Assembly: GCA_015143295.1 (NCBI GenBank)
Contig: CM026574.1
Location: forward strand, 11,534,938 to 11,598,937
Source of the DNA: Tetracentron sinense
Lineage: Eukaryota > Streptophyta > Magnoliopsida > Trochodendrales > Trochodendraceae
Length of the DNA stretch: 64,000 nt
Reading direction: 5' to 3'
Part shown: in pieces, positions 33,264-44,421 of the stretch
Position numbering within the stretch: position 1 is the stretch's first letter
Layout: each line of letters starts with the position of its first letter
Notes under the pieces: model-generated
Told to the model about the DNA's origin: nothing
What the model saw: the letters and a program-made list of their open reading frames with translations, nothing else
The model's database searches: none
Position numbers and translations under genes: made by a program

Positions 33264-33607
33264 CACAGCCAATTGCGATTGAATTGGGTGAGAGTTCAAT
33301 CGCATCCACAGGACACCACGTGTCCCTATTAACTCTTATTATCCATATTACACGTGTCCCTATTAACTCTTATTATCCATACTAACCCAGGGTTCAATAA
33401 TTTAACTTGGGTTTTCAGAAAAAATAATTTTTTTTTTTTTAACTCTATTTAAGAACTTTTAACTCTAATGGTTAATATTCTTTTCTAAAAAGGAATGTTA
33501 GATTATTGAATCTCAGGGTTATTGAATCTTAACCACAGTTAATGAGAGTTAACATAGACAGGTGGGTACGATTGAACACTCCCCTAATTCAATCGCAATT
33601 GGCTGTG
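33264..33607. mobile_element. 344-bp MITE just upstream of SAL1
   Basis: Inverted ends of 39 bp (36 match) starting CACAGCCAATTGCGATTGAA. The core includes GGTTCAATAATTTAACTTGG and its near complement, so the whole may fold as a hairpin. A 32-bp unit ACACGTGTCCCTATTAACTC... is present twice (33317-33381). It starts 80 bp upstream of the SAL1 ATG, so it lies in the 5' UTR or promoter. No clear target duplication. Confidence 0.7.
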
Positions 33608-33984
33608 ATTCCACTATCTCTTCGCAATGCCATTGTTGTTTGGTATTAATGTTACAAGTGGGTCTGACGTGCAATGTGTGTCAGAGGGGAGAAGCGGAGA
33701 GAGAAAATGTGTAAGAACAGTGAGTTATGTCGCGATTAAAAACACATAAGAGTAGGAGAGAAAAAAATAAGATTAGATGATTGAGAGAAGTTAATAGATT
33801 TAAAATGACTTTAATACTCTTAAATAATTATTCACTAAGAAGTAATAAGATAATATAATTTGATTTTTTGTCATGGTAAAAAATTCAATCAATGCCACCA
33901 ACCCCTCTTTCTCTCATTATAATCTACTACCTCTCTTTCTCTCATTATAATCTACTAGTGGGCTGCACGTGCGAAACACGTGTT

Positions 33985-34141
33985 TAACTGTGGTTTAGAG
34001 TCTACAACCCTTAGGGTTCAATTTAATTATTTTAACTTAATATCGTTAATATTAACTACAATTAAGTAGGGTTAAAAGGGAGACGTGTTAACCTGTGGGT
34101 GGAACTGAACTCTCCCTAGAGTTCAATCACGATTGGCTGTG
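33985..34141. mobile_element. Partial copy of the same MITE
   Basis: The right end GAGTTCAATCACGATTGGCT matches the inverted end of the MITE at 33264-33607, and the core has the same TTAACTGTGGTT / AGGGTTCAAT words. The left end is replaced by a Helitron-like end (33956-33984). Confidence 0.5.
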
Positions 34142-34157
34142 ATTTTATCTTAAAATA

Positions 34158-34350
34158 GATTGTAGATTAGAAAAGGGTAGTTTGGGAATTAAGTAAAACA
34201 TTAAATAAAGGTTTTGTATATAAGGGTAGTTTGGGAATTTATCAAAAATAAGGCTACGGTTTGTAAGTCAATTGGATTTGGGGTATGCTCAAAGGGTAGT
34301 TTGGAAATTTATCAAAAATCAGGCTACAGTGGCAGTTTGGGAATTTCCAT
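34158..34350 (+). repeat. Tandem repeat (AAGGGTAGTTTGGGAATTTA)
   Basis: The words AGGGTAGTTTGGGAATTTAT and CAAAAATAAGGCTAC recur at about 34225 and 34295, with partial units at 34175 and 34328. Confidence 0.7.
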
Positions 34351-34439
34351 TCTTAAGGGGAGAAATCTCATTATAATAGAGATATATAACTTTATATAAA
34401 ATAGCACAATCACAAAAGGCCAAAATTGTTCAACCATAG

Positions 34440-34960
34440 TTGGATGGTCAAAATACCTCTCATGATTGCTTTTATTCTAAACATGTCCCTTAACAAGATT
34501 TTGATACTAGAAATACCCTTCATGATTCCTCGTGATTATTTTTATTGCAAACACGTCTCTAACAAGATTTTGATATAAAAAATATGTCATGATTTTTTAA
34601 TTCCCAACATGTCCTTAACCAGAATTTGATATCGAAATACCCCGCATGATTTTTTTTATTCCCATGATTTTTTGTTCCCAATAATTTGATATCCAAAATA
34701 CCCATCATGATTTTTTTATTCTCAATTTGATATCAAAAACCCCCCATGATTTTTTTTATTCCTAGCACATCTTGTAACAAGAATTTGATACAAAAATACC
34801 CCTCATAATTTTTTAATTCCCAACACATCCCGTAACAAGAATGTGATATCTAAAAATACCCCTCATAATTTTGTTTGATACCAAAAATATCCTCATATTT
34901 TTTTTATTCCCAGCACGTCTTATAACAATAATTTGATACCGAAAATACTCTCTTAATCAA
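34440..34960. repeat. Degenerate minisatellite
   Basis: At least eight diverged units of about 55-75 bp containing CATGATTTTTTTATTCCCAA, CAAGAATTTGATA and AAAATACCC. Unit lengths vary through internal loss. No coding potential. Confidence 0.75.
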
Positions 34961-35057
34961 TAAGCTTGCATGTGTCTTGCATGTGCACAACCAACTAGTA
35001 ATAGAGATTAATTGAAGTGCATGTTTAAGTGTTTTGTATTAAAAATACTATTTATAT

Positions 35058-35228
35058 GAGCAATGCTAGGTCCACTTTCCGGTAGTCCATTGTCCACTCT
35101 CCGGTAGTTTTTACTATTTTATACAAGAAGACAAAATAATATGACACTTTTTTATAGGTCTCATTACATTTATTTTGTCTTATTATATAAAAATAAGGGA
35201 AATGACAACCAGAAAATTGCATTGCTCT
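35058..35228. mobile_element. MITE (GAGCAATGCTA family), copy 1
   Basis: Ends GAGCAATGCTAGGTCCAC and, inverted, AGAGCAATGCAATTTTC. Matches the better-preserved copy at 40136-40314, including the ACTTTCCGG block. Confidence 0.6.
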
Positions 35229-35284
35229 ATTTCTATTACTTGTTTTATTATTCTAAAAGAGGACTATCAAATAAAGACAAAATA

Positions 35285-35600
35285 GTTATTCAACTAGGTT
35301 TTTTTCCATAATACCCTTATTTGATTTGTTTTTTCCCAACATATCCTTATTAATTTTTTCCCACAATACCCTTTCTTACAAGTTTTCCCATAACACCCAT
35401 ATTAGATTTGTTTTATCTAAAATGTCCCTATTAATGTATTTCCCCATACTACCCTTTCTTACAAGTTTTCCCATAATACCCTTATTAGATTTGTTTTAAT
35501 CCAAAATGTCTCTATTAATTTATTTAACATAATACCCTATAGATTTTTATTTCCTATAATATCCCTATTGATTTGTTTCCAAAATACTCCTATGATCTAT
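35285..35600. repeat. Minisatellite, about 85-bp units
   Basis: Repeats of CCCATAATACCCTTATTAGA, TTTGTTTTATCTAAAATGTC and CCTATTAATTTATTTCCC-type text, three to four units. Similar text continues beyond 35640. Confidence 0.7.
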
Positions 35601-36307
35601 ATGTCTTCTATATACTATAAAAGAGGGCAATCATTTTCCATAATACCCTATTAGTTTTTTTTTTCTTAAAATATCTCTATTAATTTATTTTTTATAATAC
35701 AATTTCTTACAAAATATAATTTCTCAAAAAACCTTATTCACATGTTTTTAGTATTAAATTTGCACGTGCACACCCAACTAGTTATATATTATATAACTAG
35801 TAGAAGACCTGTGCGTAAAGAACAATCAAACCAAAACTTACGAAAATTTTATTTATATTAGGGGTTAACTATTGAACATTATATACTTATATTAGGGGTT
35901 AACTATTGAACATTATATACTAGGCTGCATCGAAGGAGAAAAAATGTGTTCCACTTTTGTGGTTCATGTTATAGATTTCAAGGAGTGTTTTGTTATAATT
36001 TTTTCTACTACTTATACATTTGTTTTTTTTTACAGTAAATGTTTTTTTCCCCAAAATGTGTTTTTTAGATTGCATTTTTCTTCCAAATTCGTTCAAAATC
36101 TTTGTCTTCACTGGCTTTGCCACTTATGTATGTTGTCTATTTGGAAATTTTCATATTTAATAGCTATATCTTCTTATACATCATGTGTATTTGATTACCA
36201 TTTTATTAATATAATACTTCTATTTATTTTATCATGTTATTGGAAATATTATTCTTTATTTAGTGCTTCATCTTCTTAACCCATGCATGGCAAAGGGTCT
36301 TTGCTAG

Positions 36308-36400
36308 TAAATCTTCAATATAAAAAAGAATGCAAAGGTAAGAAAAAAAATATTAATCTTCAATATAAAAAAGAATGCAGAGGTAAGAAAAAAAAATAGA
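36308..36400. repeat. 48-bp tandem duplication
   Basis: AATCTTCAATATAAAAAAGA plus ATGCAAAGGTAAGAAAAAAA occurs twice with few changes. 36400-36600 shows nothing recognisable. Confidence 0.8.
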
Positions 36401-37576
36401 AAAACAGAATGCATGATCCAATGGAACCCATTTTTATGAACCCTCCTCTTAAGGTTGGCATTTGATCTCGGTGCATTCAGTTTTTTTAAGTTTTTTAAAA
36501 CCTTATTGACCAGATAGGGTTCTAGTACAGCTGAAATAAAATGTGTCATCCATTTTTATTTTATTTTAGGGTGTGTACTTTTGCTGAGACTTATAAAGCT
36601 TGGCACTTTGCATTTTAGTTGTTAGGAAATTTGAGTCACTTTGTCAAGGTTTTGGAGGCTGAGGATGAGCTGAAAACATCAAGTTGATCGGTGTCTTGAG
36701 CAGGAAGAGACGTTTTGGGCTCAAACATCCAGGGTTCGTTGCTTAAGGAGGGGGATCGCAACACAAGTTTTTCCATTTATCCACCTTACAACGCCACCAA
36801 TTGAACCGTATTCATGTTTTCCACTCTGAAGAAGGTATGGAGTTCGACTCCCCAACTGAGGTTGAGAATTGTATCTTAAGTCACTTTGAAAATCTTTTTA
36901 AATCCTCTCACCCCGTGCACATTGATGTTGTGCTTGCAGGAGTCCCTAGGAAAATTTCTGATGCAATGAATATGGAGCTCTGCCTTCCTCTTTTAGATTC
37001 TGAAATCAAGACCGCTACTTTTCAACTTGGTCCTTCTAAGGAGTCTGGTCAAGATGGGATACCAACACTTTTTTATCAACACAATTGGGATATAGTGGGC
37101 CCACAAGTCATCCAAGCAGTTAAGGGGTATGGCGTTTTTTTTACTCCAACAGGTGAACCTCACCAATGTTTTTCTTTATTCTGAAGCTTCCTAATCCACA
37201 ACACCTGGGCCAGATGCACCCCATTAGCTTATGCAATGCTGTGTACAAGATATGTGCTCGTGTGCTTGCAAACAGAATGAAGAGCATTTTGGGGGATCTT
37301 GTCCATGCTTCCCAAACAACATTTATCCTTAGGCGCAATGTCCTTGATAATGTTCTTATAACCCACGAGATTCTCCACAACATGAAGGGAAAGAAAAAAG
37401 GAGTGGACTATATTATGGCAGTCAAAATTGACATGGACAAAGCCTATGATCGGTTGGAATGGGGGTTTATTGAGCTGAGAAAATTAGGGTTATGTGAATG
37501 GTGGATTGGTCTGTTAATGCAATGGATCACCACAATGAAATATTTCATCATTATTAATGGGAAAGCATGCGGGCTT

Positions 37577-37757
37577 TGTTGGAATTATGGGTTCCAACAG
37601 TCTACCACTGGGAGATTGCGTCAAACAGTGTCAGCTCTAGCTCGATAGGTGCTTAGCATGCCCAACCGCCCGGGCCCCCGTAATGGGCTATAGATTAAAG
37701 TTACGCCTTCACCACCAGTCGTGGCTTTTGGTGTAGTGGTAAGCGCTTTAAGTAACA
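37577..37757 (+). repeat. TRIM left LTR
   Basis: 181 bp, TG...CA ends. Carries a tRNA-A-box-like TTGGTGTAGTGGTAAGCGC near its right end; with GGGTTCGAGC in the centre (37783) this could resemble a pol III promoter pair, although such words are also common next to primer binding sites. Confidence 0.88.
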
Positions 37758-37815
37758 AGTGGTATTAGAGCGCGATCGCGGGTTCGAGCGCACACAGCGT
37801 AGCTACTGGGGGGAT

Positions 37816-37998
37816 TGTTGGAATTATAGGTTCCAACAGTCTATCATTGGGAGATGGCATCAAACAGTGTCAGCTCCAACTCGATAGGTGCTTAGCATGC
37901 CCAACCGCCTGGGGCCCGTAATAGGCTAGAAGGGATTAAAGTTGCGCCTTCACCACCAGTCACGACTTTTGGTGTAGTGGTAAGCACTTGAAGTAACA
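37816..37998 (+). repeat. TRIM right LTR
   Basis: 183 bp. It differs from the left LTR by roughly 15-20 changes and small indels, so the insertion is not recent. Confidence 0.88.
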
Positions 37999-39899
37999 GG
38001 CTTATCGAGCCTGAGTGGGGCCTTAGGCAAGACGATCCCTTATCTCCATATCTATTCATTTTGGCTTCAAATGATTGTTCCTATCATCCAGTAGGGTTGA
38101 GGAGGAGGGGATTCTACAAGGCATTAAAGTTTGCAGAGATGGTCTCATCATTACCCACATGATGTTTGCTGATGATTGCATCTTTTTTGCTAAAGCCGAT
38201 GTTGACAACACCCTAGCAATCAAGAACATTCTAAAGGAATTTTGTGGTGCCTCAGGCCAAATGGTGAACTTTCAGAAGTCCAAATTCATTTTTAGTACCA
38301 ATATTCTTGTGAAATTCCGATGCTTGCTGGCCCGAATGCTACAAATGAGAGTTTTGGATCATGTTGGGGTATACGTACATGGGGCTACCCACAACCTTTG
38401 GGCGTTCCAAGGGACACTTGTTCACCTCCATCTCCAAGCAGGTGAAGGCCAAGCTGCAATCTTGGCGTGACAAGTATTTAAACAAAGATGGGCGTGAAGT
38501 TTTGTTGAAGGAGGTTATTCAAGCTATTCCATCCTATGTCATGGGTTGCTTCAAGCTCCCCAACTATGTCTGCAAAGGATTTATGCTCTTATGGCCAATT
38601 TTTGGTGGGGACAGTCTGGGTGAATGGAAAATTCATTGGGTTAGTTGGGCCACACTTTGCCATAGTAAGGATGCCGATTGTGGTGGATTCCGAGATCTTT
38701 CTAAATTCAATTTAGCCCTCTTAGCCAAGCAGGGGTGGTTAATCATGAAGAATCCAGATTCTCTGTGGCAAAAAGTATATATTTCCCTCGTGCGACTTTA
38801 TGGCGGCCAAAATAGGCCATCGCCTTCTTGGACTTGGCACAGTCTAGTGGTAGGTTGGAGAACATTGAGTACTGGGCTCCGGGGGCAAGTAGGAAACGGT
38901 TGCACTATTGACCCATGAAGGATGCGTGGATTCCAACTTGGCTGGGATTTTGAATTCTTGCTCTTGGCACAAGATGGAAGACTTTATCATGCCTAGTACA
39001 AAGGAGTGGAACATTCCTAGACTCACAGAAGTTTTCCCCCTGGTCTTTGTGACTCATATTAGCTGAATTCAATGTAGTTAGGTCGGGGCTCTGGATCTGC
39101 ATATCTGGCATTATCAAAATAATGAGGTCTATTCCGTTCGGTCAGGCTACCATCGACTGCAAGAGATGGCTCCATAGGGCAGATTGGCTCGATCTTCCTC
39201 ATCCTCTGTAGTTACCACAGCCAGTTGGCGCACCATTTGGTCATTCAGACTTCCCCCTAAGATAGCCTGGTTTATGTGGCGATGCATGCATTGAGCTCTC
39301 AAGGTTTATCGCACAGGCGTATGGTGGTGATCGATTCCACTAGTCCTCTTAGCGGGTGTGGTGAAGAATCGATATTACATATGGTCCTAAGATTGTTTTT
39401 TTAATTATTCTTTATTAGAGTTTTCTCAATTTGAAATTGTGCTAAATCCCATATCCATAGATATACTTGTGTTACTCTTTCATTCATGTTGATGATATTA
39501 TTCTAATTGGCTCTTCCAATACCTTTCTTTGGACATTTATCTCCAAACTATCCAAGGGATTTGACATTAAGGACTTTCGTGTATGGAGGTACATCGCTAA
39601 AGGAATTTTCTTCTTTGGAGGTGCATCGCTAAAGGAATTATCTTCAACTGACACAAACAAAATATGCACTTGGACCTCTTGATTGACATGATATGTTAGG
39701 AGCAAAACCATGTTCTACCCCATTCTCTACTAGGCACAAGCTATCATATCATGATGGAAATCCTCTTCTTGATCTGTTTGAATATCGGCGTTTGGTGAGT
39801 GCCCTATAGTATCTCAAGCTTACTAGACCAGATCTCACATATGCCATCAATCAAACTTACTAATTTATGCACAAACCAACAACCAGGGGCATGTGCGGT

Positions 39900-40654
39900 T
39901 TCTAAACTTTGGGAAAACATGTAATTAGTTTTTGTAAGACATTATAGCATGGGGTAGCTGCCCCCCTTAAATTTTGGAACATGGGGTATTAGAGCAGCTT
40001 CCCCCTTAAACTTAAAATATATATATATATTTAGTTTATACTATGTTATTTAATTTTTTTAATGAGGCATAGTCATGGGACTAAGGGGCAGATGCCTCCT
40101 TTAACTTCAAGAAAAAAAACTATACTATATTATTTAGAGCAATGCTATGTCCACTTTCCGGCTATCCACTCTCCTCTACTTCTACTTTTATACAAGAAAA
40201 GAAAATAGTATTACACTTTTTGTGGGTCCCACCACTTGTGTTTTATCTTTTTGTTTAGAATTAGTTAAAACAATCGGAGAGTGGATGACCGGAAAGTGGA
40301 TGTAGCATTGCTCTATTATTTAATAAGGTATGGAAATTGGGCAAAGGGCCCTGAACTTTTGCAAACAAAATATATTTCTATATTATGTTATTTAATTATT
40401 TAATAGGACATAGGGCAAGAGGATAGCTGTCTTATAAACAAGGAGAAATAATTATACTCGTAGGATATGTACGGAACGTATGGACGAAATGATCCACAAA
40501 CTTAGTCGTCATTTTTTTCCGGGGGCTATGCACTCTAAATCCCCCATTCACTTGACCAAAAACATTTGATACCCACCTACTCATTTTCAACAAATTCATC
40601 AACAATTACTAACATTTTCAATCAACTATTGTGTGCCCTAGCTATAATAAAATC
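39900..40654. repeat. Insertion in copia, containing a MITE
   Basis: Diverged direct repeats of the type GCATGGGGTAGCTGCCCCCC / CATGGGGTATTAGAGCAGCT / GGGGCAGATGCCTCC, each followed by a TATATTATTTA-like run. The MITE at 40136-40314 lies in it. Origin unknown. Confidence 0.4.
40136..40314. mobile_element. MITE (GAGCAATGCTA family), copy 2, with target duplication
   Basis: 179 bp. Ends AGAGCAATGCTATGTCCAC and, inverted, AGAGCAATGCTACATCCAC, matching over about 40 bp (ACTTTCCGG..ATCCACTCTCC). Flanked by ATTATTT on both sides. Confidence 0.8.
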
Positions 40655-41483
40655 CTAGCGCCACCTTTTCCAACAACCACCCATCTCATTGCAGCCAAAC
40701 ACATCTTGTTGTATCTCAAGGGTACAATTGAAGATGAAATTTCATTCGTTGGTCAATCTTCCTCTAATCTTCTTGCCTAATTGAATGCTGACTGAGCTTA
40801 TAACCTAAATGATAGGAGATCAAGCAATGGTTACTGTATCTATCTTGAGTCTAATCTCATTTCATGGGGAAGCAAGGATAACCCACTGTATTCCGATCAT
40901 GTGTCGAAGCCGTATACCGTGCTCTAGTTGTACCAATAGCTGATATAGTGTGAATTTGCTACATATTGAAAGATCTCAACGTGCCTACAGAACTACTTTG
41001 TGATAATGTTAGCACTACCTATATAGCTTTAAATCTGGTCTTTCACACATGCATAAAAGCACATTGAAATTGACTACCACTCTGTGTGTGAATGTGTCAC
41101 ACATGATGATCTCTCCATATCATTTTGTTTCTACAAATCATCAGCTTATGGGGGCATCTAAGACATTTTTTTGGCATCTTAGACATTTTTTTTCAGATCA
41201 GCAAGAGATTCTTGAGTCCATCCAACGATTGGGTAATACTAGCTACACTTTCTTTAAGGAGAAGACATGTGTTATTGCATTGTTTTACACTATTATTCTA
41301 TCCACTCATAAAGAGTGTATAAACAAAGAAAGTAGAGCTAGCATTATCCATCAAACCACTAAGTAAAGAAAAAACAAGTCAAGTTTCTTTTATTGTTTCC
41401 ATCTCATTTGTTTATTTATCTGTTTGAGTCAAATTTGAATGTAACATTGTAACGATCTTATGTAATATCTCAAGGATTCTCTA

Positions 41484-42177
41484 GGGTATGTTCTTTTCAC
41501 GAAATTTTGAGCATTTTAAAATTCTGGAACTTCAAAAGTATAAGTCTGTTCTTTTATCCAAAGTCCTGGATCTTTAAAGTTCAGTGGAAGTTGAAAATCC
41601 ATGAAAAGTGGAACTTTATAGTTCCATGTAAAAGTGCTGGAACTTTAACGTTCCGTCTAAGTAGAACTTTTAATTGAGCGGGAGCCCGGTAAAAACTGAG
41701 CCTCTCATTCCAAATACACTACTCCCTTCTCACATACCTCATAGATATTAATAATATTAAGTAGATTATTTACTTTTATTTAGGTTTGACATAATTTCAA
41801 ATGACTTGTAGAAAATTGTCGAATGATATGAGAACATTGTGGAATGATGATATGAATACATCGATTCATCAAAGAAATAACCAATTATATTCACATCTTA
41901 TATTAAGAAAATAAAAAAGATTTAAATTATATTTTATGATATTACAAGTACAATTAAGAAATTAAACATCAATGAGTTTTTAAGGTTAAATTTCCAACCC
42001 CAAAGTTCCATGTCAAAAGAATAGTGGACTTGCAAAGTCCCAAAAAGTTAGTCATAAAGACCCACGTCGAAAAGAATATAACTACAAATCTTTTAGGAAT
42101 TTCAAAATCCGGATCTTTGATGCTCTAGGAATTTTAAAGTTCCTGGACCTTTAGAGTTCCACAAAAAAAACACAACC
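41484..42177. mobile_element. Tourist/Harbinger-like non-autonomous element
   Basis: About 694 bp with weak inverted ends (GGGTATGTTCTTTT against GGTTGTGTTTTTTT) and flanks CTA/TAA that could be a decayed 3-bp duplication. The interior repeats words such as GGATCTTTAAAGTTC and GGAACTTTAACGTTCC in both directions. The class is a guess from the GGGTNTGTT start. Confidence 0.4.
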
Positions 42178-42309
42178 TAAGAGATCCTATATTATATATT
42201 CAAACTGTAACACCCAAGGTGGATGTGCAAGATTCCCCAAGTGTTATATATGTTTTAGGCGAGGATCTACAAGCCAATTCAAGAATAGAATTTGTTGCAA
42301 TTAAGTACC

Positions 42310-43302
42310 CACTACAAGAAATCTACCGAGCAGTGACACAATAGTAGTGACAGAATTTATCCCATCACTAATACATCACTTATAGTGACGGAAAGATCCA
42401 TGCCGTCACTAATGTTCCGTCCCAAATAAGTATTTCTACACTTATGCAATTTTTTACAAAATAAAATAAGGTATAGTGATGGAAATATTCCGTCACTAAT
42501 TAGTATAGAGACGGAATTGATTTATTGTGACGGAATATTTCCATCTCTAATGGTGAAAGAGCATTAGAGACATAAATAAATCCCTCACTAATGCTTATTT
42601 TAACATTTGATTATTATTTTTTTTAAATATGTACCTTTAGAGATGAATTTATTTCCATCTCTAATCGTAAAAGACCATTTGTAACGGAAAGAAATCCGTC
42701 ACTAATGCTTATTTTGAAATTAATTAATTCATTGTTTTAAATAAATTTACCTTTAGAGGCGGATTTATTTCCATCTCTAATCGTAAAAGACCATTAGTGA
42801 CGGAAATAAATCCATCACTAAAGATGCAAATTTAAATTGGGGTTTTTCCTATAAAAAAATTGAACTTCCCTCCTTGTGCTCCCTTTTTCCCATTCTTTCT
42901 CTCGCTCAGTCATAAATAATCCCATCGAGGTTTGAGTTTTGAAGATCTTAAGTCATTTTGTGGAATTAATTGACATTCATTCTTTCATTAGATCTCAACT
43001 CAAGCTCCCATCTCCCTTTGTCTTCAACAAGGTACCACAGCAAGCTTCCTTCTCCTTTCATATTATAGAAGAGCAAGCTTCCATCTTTCGTCAACAACAA
43101 CAGTATGCTCCCCTCTTAAAATTTTTTTGTCTTTTCTTTTCTTTTCTTTATTATATTGTGCATGCTAGATTCTAATCATATGCTTTAAGACATATTTTTT
43201 TAGTGATTTTCATGACTTAGAAACTTGAAATTTTAATGGATTTTGGAGCAACCTTTGTCTGCAAAAATAAGGTTAACCTTAACTTTTTCATGGCTTTTGA
43301 AG

Positions 43303-43334
<32 letters not shown>

Positions 43335-43707
43335 ATTATTCTCTCTCTGTTCTATATCTACTCTCTCTTTATTATTTTCTCTCTATTCTCCCTCTCTATT
43401 ATTCTCTCTACTCTACTCTCTCTATTCTACTCGCTCTTTCTATTATTCTCTTTCTCTCTCACTAGAGGGAGGACTGTATTTTAAAATAAAATCAGTTTTG
43501 GAGACGAAAATATTTTCATCCCTAAAAGTAATATACTTTTAGAGACAGAAATAATCCATCACTAATTACTCTAAACCTATTAGTGATGCTAACATCCGCA
43601 ACAGAGTAGCGACAGACAATATTTCCGTCACTAATGCTATTAGTGGCGAAAAAATGATTATTAGTGATGGATTTTGTCCGTCACTGCTTGGTAGTTTTGT
43701 TGTAGTG
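42310..43707. mobile_element. CACTA (En/Spm-like) non-autonomous element
   Basis: 1398 bp. It begins CACTACAAGAAATCTACCG and ends in its inverted partner ...TTGTTGTAGTG, with matching AGCAGTGACGGA-type sequence inside. Subterminal regions hold many TTAGTGACGGAA / TTAGAGACGGAA units in both directions, as usual for CACTA elements. The flanks ACC and ACT may be a decayed 3-bp duplication. No transposase. The core has a (CT)n tract at about 43308-43335 and more CT-rich text to 43465. Confidence 0.85.
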
Positions 43708-44380
43708 ACTTCTTACCTTTTTATGCAATTTCGTATCACTTATGCTTTAACATGAAAGGCCGAGAAGATTGTTTCTATTTATTTATTTTAGTACAGGGAA
43801 GTTGTTCATTCGTTTGAGGAAACCCATATTTTTGGTGGAGATTGTTTAAGAACTTATTTGTGAGGTATAATACCATAATATAATTGAAATGCATAAAAAA
43901 TGTCATTTTATGCATGTTATAGAAAATTTGTGTACAATAAAATTGCACTCTTATAGAAAATTTGTGTACAATCTAATTGCAATAAAATTAATTAGATTGC
44001 ACATTAACTTTTCAAAAGTAGAACTTTTTACACAAACTATGTGAAATGACATAATATTGTAAGAATATGTATATCTCAGATCAAGGGATATATTATGCAC
44101 TATCTGACACAAAATTCTTGTCCCAGAAGGAGAGTGCAATAGAGGGAGAGAAGGCCCAACCAGAACCCAAAATGCATGTCCACATCCCTTATTTGTAAAG
44201 AGGAGTGCTAGTCCTACTCTTAGGCCTTTCCTCCTCTCAGCCTCCACTAACTACTTGTTCATTCTATTGGTTAAAGCACACGTACTCTTTCACGTATGCT
44301 TTAACCAGTAGCTTTTGAATAGGGTATCGGTAGAGACTGATGAAAGGCTTGAGAATAGGGCACAACTCAATCACCATGAT

Positions 44381-44421
<41 letters not shown>

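Larger units (their letters stand above)
33956..36312. mobile_element. Cluster of Helitron-like ends
   Basis: Several CTAGT-type 3' ends with short hairpins: minus strand at 33956-33985 (CACGTGTTTCGCACGTGCAG...CTAG) and 35798-35820 (ACGCACAGGTCTTCTACTAG); plus strand at 34962-34998 (GCATGTGCACAACCAACTAG), 35762-35785 (GCACGTGCACACCCAACTAG) and 36283-36311. A Helitron-type 5' start, TCTATATACTATAAAAGAGG, lies at about 35607, so 35607-35783 may be a tiny complete element. No Rep/helicase coding is present. Known plant Helitron ends look like this, but these are short and decayed. Confidence 0.4.
37577..37998 (+). mobile_element. Complete TRIM retrotransposon in LINE 3
   Basis: 422 bp with two LTRs of 181 and 183 bp (37577-37757, 37816-37998), each TGTTGGAATTAT...AAGTAACA, around a 58-bp centre. 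The centre starts with the primer binding site TGGTATTAGAGC (one change from the tRNA-Met complement) and ends in the purine-rich CTACTGGGGGGAT. The target duplication is GGCTT (37572-37576, 37999-38003). Removing the insert and one duplication copy restores LINE 3 as NGKACGLIEPEWGLRQ. The element has no coding capacity, as expected of TRIMs, which must use enzymes supplied by other elements. Confidence 0.9.
36620..39400 (+). pseudogene. L1-type LINE 3 (RT to C-terminal region)
   Basis: Begins in the linker before RT (GSLLKEGDRNTSFFHLSTLQ), then ILSHFENLFKSSHP, SKESGQDGIPTLFYQHNWDI, HPISLCNAVYKICARVLANR, QTTFILRRNVLDNVLITHEI and KIDMDKAYDRLEWGF. A TRIM follows (37577-37998), then GLRQDDPLSPYLF, the active-site region around FADD (38165), YMGLPTTFGRSK, SWRDKYLNKDGREVLLKEVI, and a C-terminal ribbon-like end (GCGEESILHMV, 39360). 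Frameshifts and stops occur throughout. The 5' part and the poly-A end are missing; copia sequence starts directly after it. Confidence 0.85.
39430..41235 (+). pseudogene. Ty1/copia RT and RNase H, split by another insertion
   Basis: First part (39440-39895): VDDIILIGSSNTFLWTFISK LSKGF, a linker, LVSALQYLKL-like text and a HKPTT-type end. Second part (40655-41235): THLIAAKHILLYLKGTIEDE, SSNGYCIYLESNLISWGSKD, then KHIEIDYHSV and VSTNHQ-like text. Together they are the C-terminal half of a copia polyprotein, with many stops. The gap 39900-40654 is inserted sequence. Confidence 0.75.

Noticed and set aside
34440-35730. CRISPR-like spaced repeats
   Set aside because: Units are diverged minisatellites without regular spacers; the DNA is plant nuclear.
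37720-37800. A tRNA gene
   Set aside because: A- and B-box-like words are present but no cloverleaf or acceptor stem; the region is explained by a TRIM LTR and primer binding site.
36801-38918. Long plus-strand frames as host genes
   Set aside because: All align with the L1 LINE ORF2 order and are interrupted.
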